Shown here: positions 17,656-26,976 of the stretch, piece by piece
How positions within the stretch are numbered: position 1 is the first letter of the stretch
Layout of the letters: each line of letters opens with the position of its first letter
From: Halocatena marina
GTDB lineage: Archaea > Halobacteriota > Halobacteria > Halobacteriales > Haloarculaceae
DNA: 64,000 nucleotides
Direction of reading: 5' to 3'
Assembly (NCBI RefSeq): GCF_025913575.1
Contig: NZ_CP109785.1
Coordinates: 3,410,001-3,474,000, forward strand
Translations under genes and position numbers: made by a program
Notes under the pieces: model-generated
Database searches by the model: none
Told to the model about the DNA's origin: nothing
The model's input: only the letters and a program-made list of their open reading frames with translations

Positions 17656-19998
17656 GTGAACGTCGCAGAGCGGCTTCCGGAGTTTGCCGACGCTTTTCCG
17701 TTCGAATCGTTCAATCGGATGCAGTCAGCGGCGCTCCCGGCTATCTTAGAGCGCGATGAGAACGTCGTCGTCAGTGCTCCCACCGCGTCGGGGAAGACCG
17801 CGCTCGCCGAACTTGCCATCTGCAAGACGCTCGAACAGGGTGGGACAGCGCTCTTTCTTGCTCCCCTCCGCGCGCTCACGAACGAGAAAGAGCGCGAATG
17901 GGAGCGATTCGAGGCGCTTGGCTACTCTGTCTACGTCGTCACAGGCGAGCGCGACCTCAATCCACGCCGAGCAGAGCGCGCTGATATTCTCGTGATGACG
18001 CCCGAGAAGGCCGACTCCGCGACACGAAAACACGAATCGACCCGGTACCAATTCGTCCGCGATGTCGATTGCTGTGTCATCGACGAGGTGCATCTCCTCG
18101 ATTCTGACCGACGTGGAAGCGTTCTCGAAGTCACCGTTTCGCGTCTCCGACGGCTCTGTGATCCCCGTATTGTCGCACTTTCGGCGACGATGCAGAACGT
18201 CGATGACGTGGCCGCGTGGCTCGATGCGGTGCCAGAGACGACACTCGAATTCGGTTCGGAGTATCGTCCGATTCCGCTCTCAGCGGAGGTACGAACCTAC
18301 ACGCACGGAGAGAATCCGTTTGCCGATAAGTACCGTCGGTTGTACCGCGCGCTCGATCTCGCAGAGCCACACATCCGCGACGGCGGTCAAGCGCTCGTGT
18401 TTGTCGCCTCGCGTCAGGATACGAGACAGGCAGCTGGAAAGGCACGCGATGAACTTTCCTCGCGGGACGTGCCGATGGGTGCGCGTGGCGATTTCGACTT
18501 TCATACTGAAACGCAGGTCCTCACGAACGAGACGCTCCGTAAGTCCGTGCTCGACGGCGTTGGCTTCCACCACGCGGGGCTGTCCCGTGAGGACAAAAAT
18601 CACGTCGAAGAGTGGTTTCGTCGCGGCGACGTTCAGCTGCTCTTCTCGACATCGACGCTCGCGTGGGGCGTGAATCTCCCGGCCCGCTGTGTCGTTATCC
18701 GCGATACCAAGCTCCACGATCCGCTCGAAGGCGAAGTCGACATGAGTCCGCTTGATGTGCTCCAGATGCTCGGCCGGGCGGGACGGCCGGGCTACGACGA
18801 CGCCGGATACGCCTACGTCGTCTGTGACAGTGTGGACGCGAACACGTACCGGACGCTCCTCCGTGAGGGGAAACCGATCGAATCTCGGCTTGCAGAGGAT
18901 CTCGCTGCACATCTCAACGCTGAAATCGCGCTTGGAACGATTCGAGATCTCGACGATGTGGTTGATTGGATCGAAACCACGTTTTACTTCGTCCGCGCAC
19001 AGCGCGCACCCGAAGCATACGACTCCGGAACGCGGTTACGTGAGCGGCTTCGTGAGACGCTTTCGACGCTCGTAACAGACGGTTTCGTCGAGACTGATGA
19101 TGAGCTTCGAATCGAGGCGACACCCCTTGGACAACTCACATCCCGGTACTACCTCCGACTCGATACTGCCACCCGCTTTGGAGCACTTTGTGAGAACGAG
19201 CGCGACTCTCTGTCCGAAGACGCTCTTCTCGAAGCTGTCGCTGGTGCGGCGGAGTTCGACAGCGTGAGCGCGCGACAGCACGAGCGTGAAGCCATCGCTG
19301 CCGTTCTCTCGCAGACTGAGTTGGAAGACCCGAGCCACCGCAAAGTGCTCGCAATCCTCCGAGCGAGCACGACCGGCTCTACGCCCGCCGATCTCCAGAG
19401 CGATGCGTGGGTCATCCGGCACAACGCTCTCCGCCTGCTGGCGGCACTGCAGGAGTTTCTCGATCGATTTTCCGGCCCGTTCGCCGCAAACCTTGCTCGC
19501 CGCGTTGAGGCACGCATCGAGAACGCGATCAGCGCCGCTTCCGTTGGTCTCACAGCAATCGACGGCGTCGGTTCTGGTCGAGCAAAGACGTTGGCGCGAG
19601 CAGGTATGTCGACCCCTACTGATGTCGTGGAGGCAGAGATCGATGGTCTCGTCCGAGCGGGTCTCTCTGAAGGGATCGCAGAACGCGTCTTCGAGAGCGC
19701 CTGTGACCTCCCCACTGTTGCCATCGATTGGGGCGCATTTCCCGATACGATCCCTGCAGGTGAGAACGATCTTCGAGAGGTGACCGTCAGAACGACCGCC
19801 GGGAGCGCACGGGCTGGCATCGATGTCACCGTAAACGACGTACCAATGACGGATACTGCTACGTATCTCGGCGAGGCGACCGTTCCGGTGGGGGTCTTCG
19901 GCGGTAATGCCAGGGAACTCGAATACGAAATCACCGTCTGCTTTCCCAATTTACCACTCCGACCGGTCTCAGAATCGAAAACAGTCAAGGTCGTATAA
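17656..19998 (+). CDS. Hel308/Ski2-like DNA helicase
   Basis: This is a superfamily 2 helicase. Residues: Q-motif around Q23, Walker A APTASGKT (41-48), DEVH (143-146), SAT (176-178) and motif VI QMLGRAGRPGYD. A winged helix and ratchet domain follow, then a helix-hairpin-helix segment (LTAIDGVGSGRAKTLARAG) and a C-terminal Ig-like Sec63-type domain. No ATG gives a sensible N-terminus, so a GTG start at 17656 (780 aa) is proposed, just before AERLPEFADAFPFESF. Hel308-type enzymes remodel stalled forks; haloarchaea carry more than one, and this looks like a paralogue. It is transcribed alone. Confidence 0.85.
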   Translation: MNVAERLPEFADAFPFESFNRMQSAALPAILERDENVVVSAPTASGKTALAELAICKTLEQGGTALFLAPLRALTNEKEREWERFEALGYSVYVVTGERDLNPRRAERADILVMTPEKADSATRKHESTRYQFVRDVDCCVIDEVHLLDSDRRGSVLEVTVSRLRRLCDPRIVALSATMQNVDDVAAWLDAVPETTLEFGSEYRPIPLSAEVRTYTHGENPFADKYRRLYRALDLAEPHIRDGGQALVFVASRQDTRQAAGKARDELSSRDVPMGARGDFDFHTETQVLTNETLRKSVLDGVGFHHAGLSREDKNHVEEWFRRGDVQLLFSTSTLAWGVNLPARCVVIRDTKLHDPLEGEVDMSPLDVLQMLGRAGRPGYDDAGYAYVVCDSVDANTYRTLLREGKPIESRLAEDLAAHLNAEIALGTIRDLDDVVDWIETTFYFVRAQRAPEAYDSGTRLRERLRETLSTLVTDGFVETDDELRIEATPLGQLTSRYYLRLDTATRFGALCENERDSLSEDALLEAVAGAAEFDSVSARQHEREAIAAVLSQTELEDPSHRKVLAILRASTTGSTPADLQSDAWVIRHNALRLLAALQEFLDRFSGPFAANLARRVEARIENAISAASVGLTAIDGVGSGRAKTLARAGMSTPTDVVEAEIDGLVRAGLSEGIAERVFESACDLPTVAIDWGAFPDTIPAGENDLREVTVRTTAGSARAGIDVTVNDVPMTDTATYLGEATVPVGVFGGNARELEYEITVCFPNLPLRPVSESKTVKVV

Positions 19999-20032
19999 GC
20001 GATCGTCTGCCTCTCACTGCCCGTCTATCGAT

Positions 20033-21700
20033 TTATTTCGACATCGGAATCCAGTTTCCAGCACCGTCAGCGCAGTACGGTGTCCATGGGTTGGGTTTCG
20101 TATCCCAGACCGTCGCTCCCATCGCATTCGCGTACTCGCCGTGACCATTCCACTCACCACTCACTCGAGGGTCTCCTCCGTTCGTTCCTTGTCGATTGAG
20201 GAGCGTTCGCCGACCGTCGTCTCGGAGGCTCGACAGCGTCACTCCGCGAACGCTATCGAGCACCGTTCCGACAGCATTCGCATTGACGACGATCTGCCAC
20301 GGCTGAGAACCGTGACACGAGACATTCGAGAGAACGTTTCGCTCACCAGAGATGTGTGCAGCGACCCTGCTCGCATTGTTGGACGACTGGGCGATTGAGA
20401 CACCAGTGAGGCGACAATCGGTTCCCGAGCAGTCGATCGCTGGTGTTCCCGAACCGCTCTCAGCGAAGCCAGAGACGGTGAGGTTTTCTATCGACAGGCC
20501 AGTCCCGCTCAGACGGACCGCCTCGTCAGTCGCGTTTGAGACGCCGATATTCGAGTACTGCGAGCGGGTTCCCTGCGTGACGATGCCGGTCTTCGAATCC
20601 GTGATCGTGATGTTCGTGAACACATTTTTTTTCACGTCCCGCTCGCGGATGGCGGCTCCACTGCCTGACTGCGTGATATACATGTCGGAGATCGCGTTGG
20701 TAACGCCTTTCACATCGATACCGGGTGAGCAGTTGACCATCGAGACACCCGTAACCTGGCTGTAGCTCGGCCTGAGATGGATTCCTCCGCTCTTTCCGGT
20801 GACAAGGTGAAGATCCGAGAGCTTCAGTCGCGTTCCACCACCAAGGTAGATGTTCCAACCGAAGTTGTTCTCTACCCAACTGTTTCGGATACGAGTCCCC
20901 GACGTGGACGCTTCGAGATGCATTCCGTCCCCCCACGAGTACCGAACGATCAGATTCTCGTATATCGTATCGATGATATTTCCTGTGCCGTGAATGAGGT
21001 GTCCGTTCGAGCGGTTGTCCGAATCCGGATGGTGACCGAACACCCCCATATCGCTGACGCCGCCGAAGTTCCCCGATTTCTCGCTATCGAACGTGATGAG
21101 TGAACCCTCAGTGCCGTCATCAATCAGCGACGTCGTCCGAACGCCCGCACCCGTGAGATACACTGCGGTCTGCTCGTAGTCCGTATCCGTTGGTGTTTGT
21201 AGTCCTCCTGACGTGTAGTTTCCAGCGTCGAAGTAGACCATTCCACCTTCGGGCAACAGGCCGTTTTCGAGTACCCATCGATCGTCGGGCGTGCCGCTTC
21301 CCTCCGTTGCATGTCGTGAGGCGAAACGGACGCCGTTGATAGACGCAAACGAGGCGTCCTGAACGTATCTATCCGTGAGATGCCATCCGCCGTCATACCA
21401 CGTGTACAGCGCTCCGTTCTGTCGTCCTTGATTGACGAAATATTCGTGACCGGGCTGTTCGCCCGTCTTGGGCCGGGCAGAGAGCGATCCGGCCCATCGC
21501 GGTGCGTCTGTAACCATCTGTGGTTTATCTATCTGTTCCGGTGTCCGTGTTGGCGCTCTGCTCTCACGATTGGCAGTCTCTGTTGCCGTGTCCTGTTTGC
21601 CGAAATCTGGCAGCAATGAACAGCCCGCAATCGAACCCATCCCTACTGTCGCTCCAACCAGCAACGACCGTCGTCTATATTTTAGCGGCTCTCCGGGCAT
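20033..21700 (-). CDS. Secreted right-handed beta-helix lipoprotein
   Basis: This 555-residue exported protein has a twin-arginine lipoprotein signal (YRRRSLLVGATVGMGSIAG then Cys), followed by a Thr-rich linker. From about residue 150 a pectate-lyase-like parallel beta-helix is evident: repeated short strands of the form SxxxGIxVxGxxNxxSNxxI, rich in Asn, Gly, Ser and Thr. No catalytic triad is obvious, so a polysaccharide lyase/hydrolase and an adhesive surface protein are both possible. It is a single-gene unit, with no glycan-metabolism genes beside it. Confidence 0.75.
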   Translation of the reverse strand: MPGEPLKYRRRSLLVGATVGMGSIAGCSLLPDFGKQDTATETANRESRAPTRTPEQIDKPQMVTDAPRWAGSLSARPKTGEQPGHEYFVNQGRQNGALYTWYDGGWHLTDRYVQDASFASINGVRFASRHATEGSGTPDDRWVLENGLLPEGGMVYFDAGNYTSGGLQTPTDTDYEQTAVYLTGAGVRTTSLIDDGTEGSLITFDSEKSGNFGGVSDMGVFGHHPDSDNRSNGHLIHGTGNIIDTIYENLIVRYSWGDGMHLEASTSGTRIRNSWVENNFGWNIYLGGGTRLKLSDLHLVTGKSGGIHLRPSYSQVTGVSMVNCSPGIDVKGVTNAISDMYITQSGSGAAIRERDVKKNVFTNITITDSKTGIVTQGTRSQYSNIGVSNATDEAVRLSGTGLSIENLTVSGFAESGSGTPAIDCSGTDCRLTGVSIAQSSNNASRVAAHISGERNVLSNVSCHGSQPWQIVVNANAVGTVLDSVRGVTLSSLRDDGRRTLLNRQGTNGGDPRVSGEWNGHGEYANAMGATVWDTKPNPWTPYCADGAGNWIPMSK

Positions 21701-21845
21701 TTACGCATATCCTCGTACATACCGGTAAGGGCTTTTTGGCCACCGGCAAATATTTATTCATTACTAAACACATGAATTTATATCTTTATTATTAGATTAG
21801 AATAACCACGAATGTTTATACAGGAGATCGATCCCACTGACAGTG

Positions 21846-22622
21846 ATGACCAACCGAATTCGTGTGTTTGCTGGCGAGTGCACGGCGGAGTTTGAGGGGA
21901 CCCGTGACCGGACTTCTCGTGGCATCATCGTCGCGTTAGTCAAACCTGACAACACAGTTCTCGTTCACGATAGCAACGGCTATTCTCCTGTCGCGTGGCT
22001 CACTCGTCCAGCCTCTCTCACGATCGATCACAGCGACGGAACGACAATCGAAGCGCGCGATGGGGAGCAGCAACTGCAGATTCGCTTTCACGAGATGTAC
22101 GAAAAGTCGACGTATCCGGGAAGCGTCGCTGGGGTACCAGTTGGAACGTGTTCAGCGACGGGTGAGGCTCTCGTTCGTTGTCGAGGATCGGTCGTGAACG
22201 TCGAAACTGGGAGGGAGTACGACATTTCGAGCGGGGCGGTCGTGCTTGACGAGCACTGTCGTGACTGCGGTCTCCCGTTGATACGCGTCGAACGTGGATC
22301 ACGCTTTGAGGTGTGTCTCGACCGAGCGTGTGAATCGATCGATAGCGCCGTTATCAGTGCGTTCGATCGCACATGGTCGTGTCCCGAGTGCGGCGATGCC
22401 CTCCGCATTCGCCAGTCCGGTGATCTCATCGTCCGCTGTGATTCACAATCAAACGGAGTTTCGATAGACGGACAGCACTGTGAGACAGAGTTTGAATTTC
22501 CGAACGGAGTCGTTGTGGGAACGTGTACATGTGGACTGCCGGTATTCGAGACGGAGGACGGACGATCCGTCTCTCCCTGCTCTGAGCAGTCGTGTGATAT
22601 GTTGAATTATATTGATAGCTAG
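21846..22622 (+). CDS. NucS N-terminal-like domain with three C4 zinc fingers
   Basis: This 258-residue protein starts at the ATG at 21846; a GTG one codon upstream is unnecessary. Residues 4-100 resemble the N-terminal DNA-binding domain of NucS/EndoMS (IRVFAGECTAEFEG, LVKPDNTVLVHDSNGYSPVA), but the catalytic C-terminal nuclease domain is absent. Instead three C4 topoisomerase-type fingers follow: C138/C141/C157/C162, C179/C182/C198/C212 and C227/C229/C245/C250. It is therefore probably a nucleic-acid-binding accessory protein. It lies 75 bp upstream of endA, same strand, and may join the endA-trpS transcript. Function inferred only. Confidence 0.75.
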   Translation: MTNRIRVFAGECTAEFEGTRDRTSRGIIVALVKPDNTVLVHDSNGYSPVAWLTRPASLTIDHSDGTTIEARDGEQQLQIRFHEMYEKSTYPGSVAGVPVGTCSATGEALVRCRGSVVNVETGREYDISSGAVVLDEHCRDCGLPLIRVERGSRFEVCLDRACESIDSAVISAFDRTWSCPECGDALRIRQSGDLIVRCDSQSNGVSIDGQHCETEFEFPNGVVVGTCTCGLPVFETEDGRSVSPCSEQSCDMLNYIDS

Positions 22623-22697
22623 TACATATCACTGTCACGTTGGTATTGTTCTGTGGATAATCACAGTCGCTTTGTCCGTCGGCCATCGAGTAGCGCT

Positions 22698-23726
22698 ATG
22701 CAGGGTTCGCTGGAGGGCGATACGGTTCATGTTCCGGCCCCATCTCGTGAGCGGTTTTACGACAACCGTGGGTACGGCCATCCGCGCGGGAATGCGCTCG
22801 CGCTCTCGCCCGTCGAGGCGGCGCATCTCCTCTACCGCGGTGACCTCGAAATGGTGGATGAAATGGGATTTCGATCCTTTCTCGCGACGACGGACACACT
22901 TGTCCGGTTTCTCGTGTACAAGGATTTGCGCGACCGTGGTTTCTACCTGTCGCCCGCACGCGAGGGATGGATCGGCTCCGATGAGGCATCTGGTGCCGAT
23001 TTCGTCGTCTACCCGCGCGGGAACGGGCCATGGGACGGTGCAGTCGAGTATCGAATTCGCGTCCTCGGTGAGCGTGAAACCATTTCGGCTGCCTCGCTCG
23101 ATGGAACGTTAGCGGTCGTCGACGAGGAGAGCGAAATCACGTATCTCTCGGTCGAACGACCAGACGTGACCGGTACCACCGACCACGACCTCCCACAGAA
23201 CGTTCCCGGTATGCTTCTCGCAGATCGCGTCATGCTGTGGGATCCACCGGCTGCACTCTACGAGAAGGCGTTCTACGGCCAGCCGCTCGAAGCCAGTAGT
23301 GCAGGCAGTTCGAGTCCGAGTCCGATCCATTGTTCACTCGTCGAAACCGCCCATCTCTCCGAGCGGGGAATCGTCCGCGTCGATGCGGGTCTCGAAGGCA
23401 TTATCGAGCGGGGACGGGCCGTCGAAGGCGAACGATTCGACCGCCGTCGGGCCGTCTACAGCGCGCTCCGAGACGGAGGCGCCGTCCCGAAGACTGGGTA
23501 CAAGTTCGGTGCTGACTTCCGTACCTACGCGAACGTCGATAGCGTCGATGATCTCGGCCACTCTGAACAACTCGTACGAGTACTGCCACAGGATCACTCA
23601 TTCTCCCCACGCGACCTCGCCCTCGATGTCCGTCTCGCCCATGGTGTGCGCAAACGAATGGTTTTTGCGCTGACCGATGCGACAGGCGAAATAGACTGGC
23701 GCTCGGTCAGTCGACTCACACCATGA
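22698..23726 (+). CDS. endA: tRNA-splicing endonuclease EndA
   Basis: EndA cuts introns at bulge-helix-bulge sites in archaeal pre-tRNA and pre-rRNA. From the ATG at 22698 the protein is 342 residues with two tandem repeats, the alpha2 euryarchaeal form. Only the second repeat is catalytic: Tyr277 (in GADFRTY), His288 (GHSEQ) and Lys319 (VRLAHGVRKR), with the 11- and 31-residue spacing of the family triad. A Ser-rich stretch (about 200-208) links the repeats. The stop overlaps the trpS start in ATGA, so translation is coupled. The two are functionally linked since haloarchaeal tRNA-Trp carries an intron. Confidence 0.94.
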   Translation: MQGSLEGDTVHVPAPSRERFYDNRGYGHPRGNALALSPVEAAHLLYRGDLEMVDEMGFRSFLATTDTLVRFLVYKDLRDRGFYLSPAREGWIGSDEASGADFVVYPRGNGPWDGAVEYRIRVLGERETISAASLDGTLAVVDEESEITYLSVERPDVTGTTDHDLPQNVPGMLLADRVMLWDPPAALYEKAFYGQPLEASSAGSSSPSPIHCSLVETAHLSERGIVRVDAGLEGIIERGRAVEGERFDRRRAVYSALRDGGAVPKTGYKFGADFRTYANVDSVDDLGHSEQLVRVLPQDHSFSPRDLALDVRLAHGVRKRMVFALTDATGEIDWRSVSRLTP

Positions 23727-25375
23727 GCGAAGAGACTCACGAACACGAACACAAACGCGATCAGGATCAGGATCGGGACCCAGATCTGAAACGAGACGCA
23801 GGTCGGGACTACGATCACAGTCGGGAGACGGAGTCAGAATCGGCCGAGAGAGAGAGTGAAGTCGAGAGAAGAACCGTGACAGACGGTGGAACAGCAGGAG
23901 CCGACGATGTCACGCTCGATCCGTGGGGATCTTCGACTGTTGCTGATTACCGCAAGCTGTTCGAAGAGTTCGGAATCGAGTCATTCGATGAGGTGCTCCC
24001 CGAGGTTCCGAATCCCCACTATCTGATGCGCCGTGGAGTCATCTTCGGTCATCGAGATTATCCTCGCGTCCTCGATGGATTCGAGCCAGGGGATGCAGCC
24101 GTTCTCTCGGGATTCATGCCGACGGGCGATCCCCACATCGGCCACAAACTCGTCTTCGATGAGATCATCTGGCACCAACAGCAGGGCGCGGACGCCTACG
24201 GACTCATTGCTGACCTCGAAGCGCACTCTGCTCGTGGACTCGACTGGGATGAAATTGACGAGCACGCCCGCGATTATCTCCTCTCGCTGCTCGCGCTCGG
24301 CTTCGACCCCGAAGAGGGAGAACTGTATCGCCAATCGACGAATCGAACGGTGCAGGATCTCGCGTTCGAGCTGGGTATCGAGACGAATATCTCCGAACTG
24401 CAGTCTATCTACGGCTTCGACGGTGAAACCGACGTTTCGCACATGCAAAGCGTCGTCACCCAGATGGCTGATATCCTTTATCCACAGCTCGAGGAACCGA
24501 AACCCACCGTCATTCCCGTCGGCCCCGACCAAGACCCTCACGTTCGGCTCGCACGAGATCTTGCCGCCCGAATGCGTTCGTTCAAAGTCACCGAGGCGTA
24601 CGCGAGCTTCGAGACAAACGCAGCCGAACACGCGCTCATCGAGGACGCATACGAGGCACTCGGCGGCGAATCGACATCAGATTCGGACCCGATCCGCTGT
24701 GTTGCGGCCGCGGAATGGCTCTCGGAGCACCACGACGCGCCTAATGTCGAGGAGAGCTTACGTGCTGCTGGAAAGGAACCGCTCCGACCACGAGTGCGAT
24801 TTCTCGATCGGAACGCAACGGAGGAGGCGTTCACGGCGCTCATCGAAGCGATCGACGGTGAAAAGCGCGTGTATGAGGGCCACATTGACGTATTCGACTC
24901 TTCCCGTGAAGACGCGGCGGCACTCGCCCGCGAAATCGAGGTCGAGCACGAGGGGTACGGATTCTATCCGCCGTCATCCATCTATCACCGGTTCATGACT
25001 GGGTTGACTGGTGGAAAGATGTCCTCCTCGATTCCGTCGAGCCACATTAGTCTGCTCGACGATCCCGAAGACGGGTACGAAAAGGTGAAAGCAGCGACGA
25101 CCGGTGGACGAGAAACCGCCGAACGCCAGCGTGAACTCGGTGGCGAGGCCGACAAATGCCCGGTGTACGAACTCTATGCCTACCTGCTCGCTGCGGACGA
25201 CGACGAATTCGCCAAAATGGTGTACGACGAATGCGTGGGTGGCGAGCGCCTCTGTGGCGATTGTAAGGAACAGGCAGCACAACTGATGCAGGAGTTCCTC
25301 AGGGAACATCAGGAAAAGCGTGAAGAGGCAAAAGCAGTGCTCGAATCTCTCGATCTCGATCTGGGACTGGACTAA
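23723..25375 (+). CDS. trpS: Tryptophanyl-tRNA synthetase
   Basis: This class Ic synthetase (550 aa) charges tRNA-Trp. HIGH-type motif PHIGH is at 137-141 and KMSSS at 432-436; the GPDQDPHVRLARDLA segment (267-281) lines the active site. Residues 1-62 form an extremely hydrophilic tail rich in Asp, Glu, Arg, His and Ser with no fold; conserved sequence begins near LDPWGSSTVADY. Length without the tail matches other haloarchaeal enzymes. The start is fixed by the ATGA overlap with endA. Confidence 0.95.
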   Translation: MSEETHEHEHKRDQDQDRDPDLKRDAGRDYDHSRETESESAERESEVERRTVTDGGTAGADDVTLDPWGSSTVADYRKLFEEFGIESFDEVLPEVPNPHYLMRRGVIFGHRDYPRVLDGFEPGDAAVLSGFMPTGDPHIGHKLVFDEIIWHQQQGADAYGLIADLEAHSARGLDWDEIDEHARDYLLSLLALGFDPEEGELYRQSTNRTVQDLAFELGIETNISELQSIYGFDGETDVSHMQSVVTQMADILYPQLEEPKPTVIPVGPDQDPHVRLARDLAARMRSFKVTEAYASFETNAAEHALIEDAYEALGGESTSDSDPIRCVAAAEWLSEHHDAPNVEESLRAAGKEPLRPRVRFLDRNATEEAFTALIEAIDGEKRVYEGHIDVFDSSREDAAALAREIEVEHEGYGFYPPSSIYHRFMTGLTGGKMSSSIPSSHISLLDDPEDGYEKVKAATTGGRETAERQRELGGEADKCPVYELYAYLLAADDDEFAKMVYDECVGGERLCGDCKEQAAQLMQEFLREHQEKREEAKAVLESLDLDLGLD

Positions 25376-25415
25376 AGAAAATAATCTATCTGGGTATTGG
25401 TATGTGTCGGTGTGA

Positions 25416-25757
25416 TCACTGCCATTCTTCGAGCCACAGGATTTGATTGGCAAGCTCATCGGTGATCAGATGCCTATCGATTCGGCGAATTGCCCGAACG
25501 AACGCTCCAACGGGTAGATTATGGTTCGTATACATGATGATCCCTGCGTGCTCGTGGATCTGTCCAAGACGGACGAAATCACGATCATTTGAAATAATTA
25601 TCCGATCCTCTTCCACGCAGGTAGAGAGGTGTGTCTCGTCAGCTATGCCGCTCGTATAGTCAATACCCACAGCATGAACATCATATCCGTTGGATAGGAG
25701 AGCACGGACGTACGCCCGATCGACATGCTCGTCAGCGAGAAATGTAAGATGATCCAT
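25416..25757 (-). CDS. DUF5615 PIN-like toxin
   Basis: This 113-residue protein fits the DUF5615 PIN-like family: FLADEHVD (D9, E10), GIADET (D40) and ISNDRDF (D58, D60) supply acidic metal-binding residues. Such proteins are predicted ribonuclease toxins. It begins 11 bp after the DUF433 gene on the same strand, the classic antitoxin-toxin order for this pair. Activity is inferred from family and neighbourhood. Confidence 0.82.
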   Translation of the reverse strand: MDHLTFLADEHVDRAYVRALLSNGYDVHAVGIDYTSGIADETHLSTCVEEDRIIISNDRDFVRLGQIHEHAGIIMYTNHNLPVGAFVRAIRRIDRHLITDELANQILWLEEWQ

Positions 25758-25768
25758 TTGAGGTACGA

Positions 25769-26047
25769 CTACTGCTCGATCGTTTCCGGCGGAGACAGAG
25801 CGACGTCTTCTAATTCGGTCTCAAGTTCGCGGTGACGTGCTCGAATAGCGTTCATTTCCTCTATGTGGTCGTAGTAATACCCAAGCGCGTGATATATATC
25901 CGCGAGCGAGAGATCGAGCTGATCGGCGATATATTCTGGTGACTGATCGGCTTCGATAACCCGATCGGCTATCTGAAGCACGCTGATTCGACGTCCTTCT
26001 AGACGTGGTTCTCCTCCGAGGACAGCATCGGTTTGGACGATGCTCAT
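25769..26047 (-). CDS. DUF433 antitoxin
   Basis: This 92-residue protein begins with the DUF433 segment (DAVLGGEPRLEGRRISVLQIAD) and contains the helix-turn-helix-like AEYIADQ-type pattern here written SPEYIADQLDLSLADIYHAL. The C-terminal ~30 residues are a charged helix that probably embraces the toxin. It is the first gene of the pair with the DUF5615 toxin and likely represses its own promoter; the 135 bp upstream are AT-rich. Confidence 0.85.
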   Translation of the reverse strand: MSIVQTDAVLGGEPRLEGRRISVLQIADRVIEADQSPEYIADQLDLSLADIYHALGYYYDHIEEMNAIRARHRELETELEDVALSPPETIEQ

Positions 26048-26182
26048 ATGCTGTAGTTATTCGACAAGACGCATAAACCTTCGTTCGCTTCTGTGAACCC
26101 CTCTTGGAACTGCTCCGTGCTTTATTAATAATGTTCACGATCGAACTCTGAACGTCCTGTTGATTCCCCTATTATGGCTGAC

Positions 26183-26665
26183 TCAGACAGTAGCTGCGTG
26201 ATGGTTGCCCCCGTAGTGAACCGTATATCGAAGTAATCCGGCGCTCCCGAGAAGAAACAGAATACCCAGACCGATGAGAACGAAATTCACTTCCCCTAGA
26301 ATGAGCATGAGAATGCCGAGAAAAAGGGCCTGCAGACCAACAATACTGAACACTGCGGCAAGGGGGACAGCTACATCACTGAGTGGAGACTGGCCGGGAT
26401 CGCCGATGTTGAACTGCTGTCTGAGAATTTGAGCGAATACGCCCGTAAACACAGCCAGTACGACGATGTACAGGACTTGTCCAATGAAAAATTCCGGTTG
26501 AGGGAGACCCGGTGCGAATGTATTCTGAAATCCATCATACCACATGAGGAGCAGATAACCAGGAAGAGGAATCACTGGCGTCGCAGCAGAGAAAATCCCC
26601 AGGATAACGAACGAAATGATGGCGTCCACACCGACTGATTTTCGATGAATAATATCATAAACCAT
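26183..26665 (-). CDS. Small membrane protein, 160 aa
   Basis: The ATG at 26665 is chosen because it opens directly into MVYDIIHRKSVGVDAII; the longer frame upstream reads through non-coding-looking sequence. Four or five hydrophobic helices are visible (about 13-35, 52-75, 92-112, 117-140), joined by short loops, one containing QQFNIGDPGQSP. No known motif is seen. Position between a TA pair and a PhoU/RCK_C gene gives no clear hint; both flanking gaps exceed 130 bp, so it is probably transcribed alone. Confidence 0.6.
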   Translation of the reverse strand: MVYDIIHRKSVGVDAIISFVILGIFSAATPVIPLPGYLLLMWYDGFQNTFAPGLPQPEFFIGQVLYIVVLAVFTGVFAQILRQQFNIGDPGQSPLSDVAVPLAAVFSIVGLQALFLGILMLILGEVNFVLIGLGILFLLGSAGLLRYTVHYGGNHHAATV

Positions 26666-26976
26666 GTTAAGTAAGTAGTTAATTGATGTGATAAACCTAT
26701 CCTCTGTGCATCTATATTGGAGGGTGATACTGTGAACGAGGTTAGGAGAAGATCGTTCTATGCGTGTGTGAAGAATACTGGTCACCATAGACCAGATTAA
26801 CATGCTTACTCCTGGGTAGCGGTGGGTGGTTGTCACCGAGGAACCTAACGTGGTTGACCCACATCGAATCCACACTGCGTACAACTAAAACATACTGGAG
26901 AAGCCACTCTTGAAATGTTCTAATCAGAATCAAATTAAATGTATCGCTGGTTAAACTCGAACAAGGTGTACTATCA
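26666..26976. other. Intergenic region with small hairpins
   Basis: This 311-bp gap separates two minus-strand genes and holds no convincing gene. A TGGTC/GACCA hairpin with a six-base loop lies near 26780-26795, and GTGGGT/ACCCAC near 26822-26862 could close a larger stem. Whether these act in RNA (terminator or small RNA) is not shown. Confidence 0.35.
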
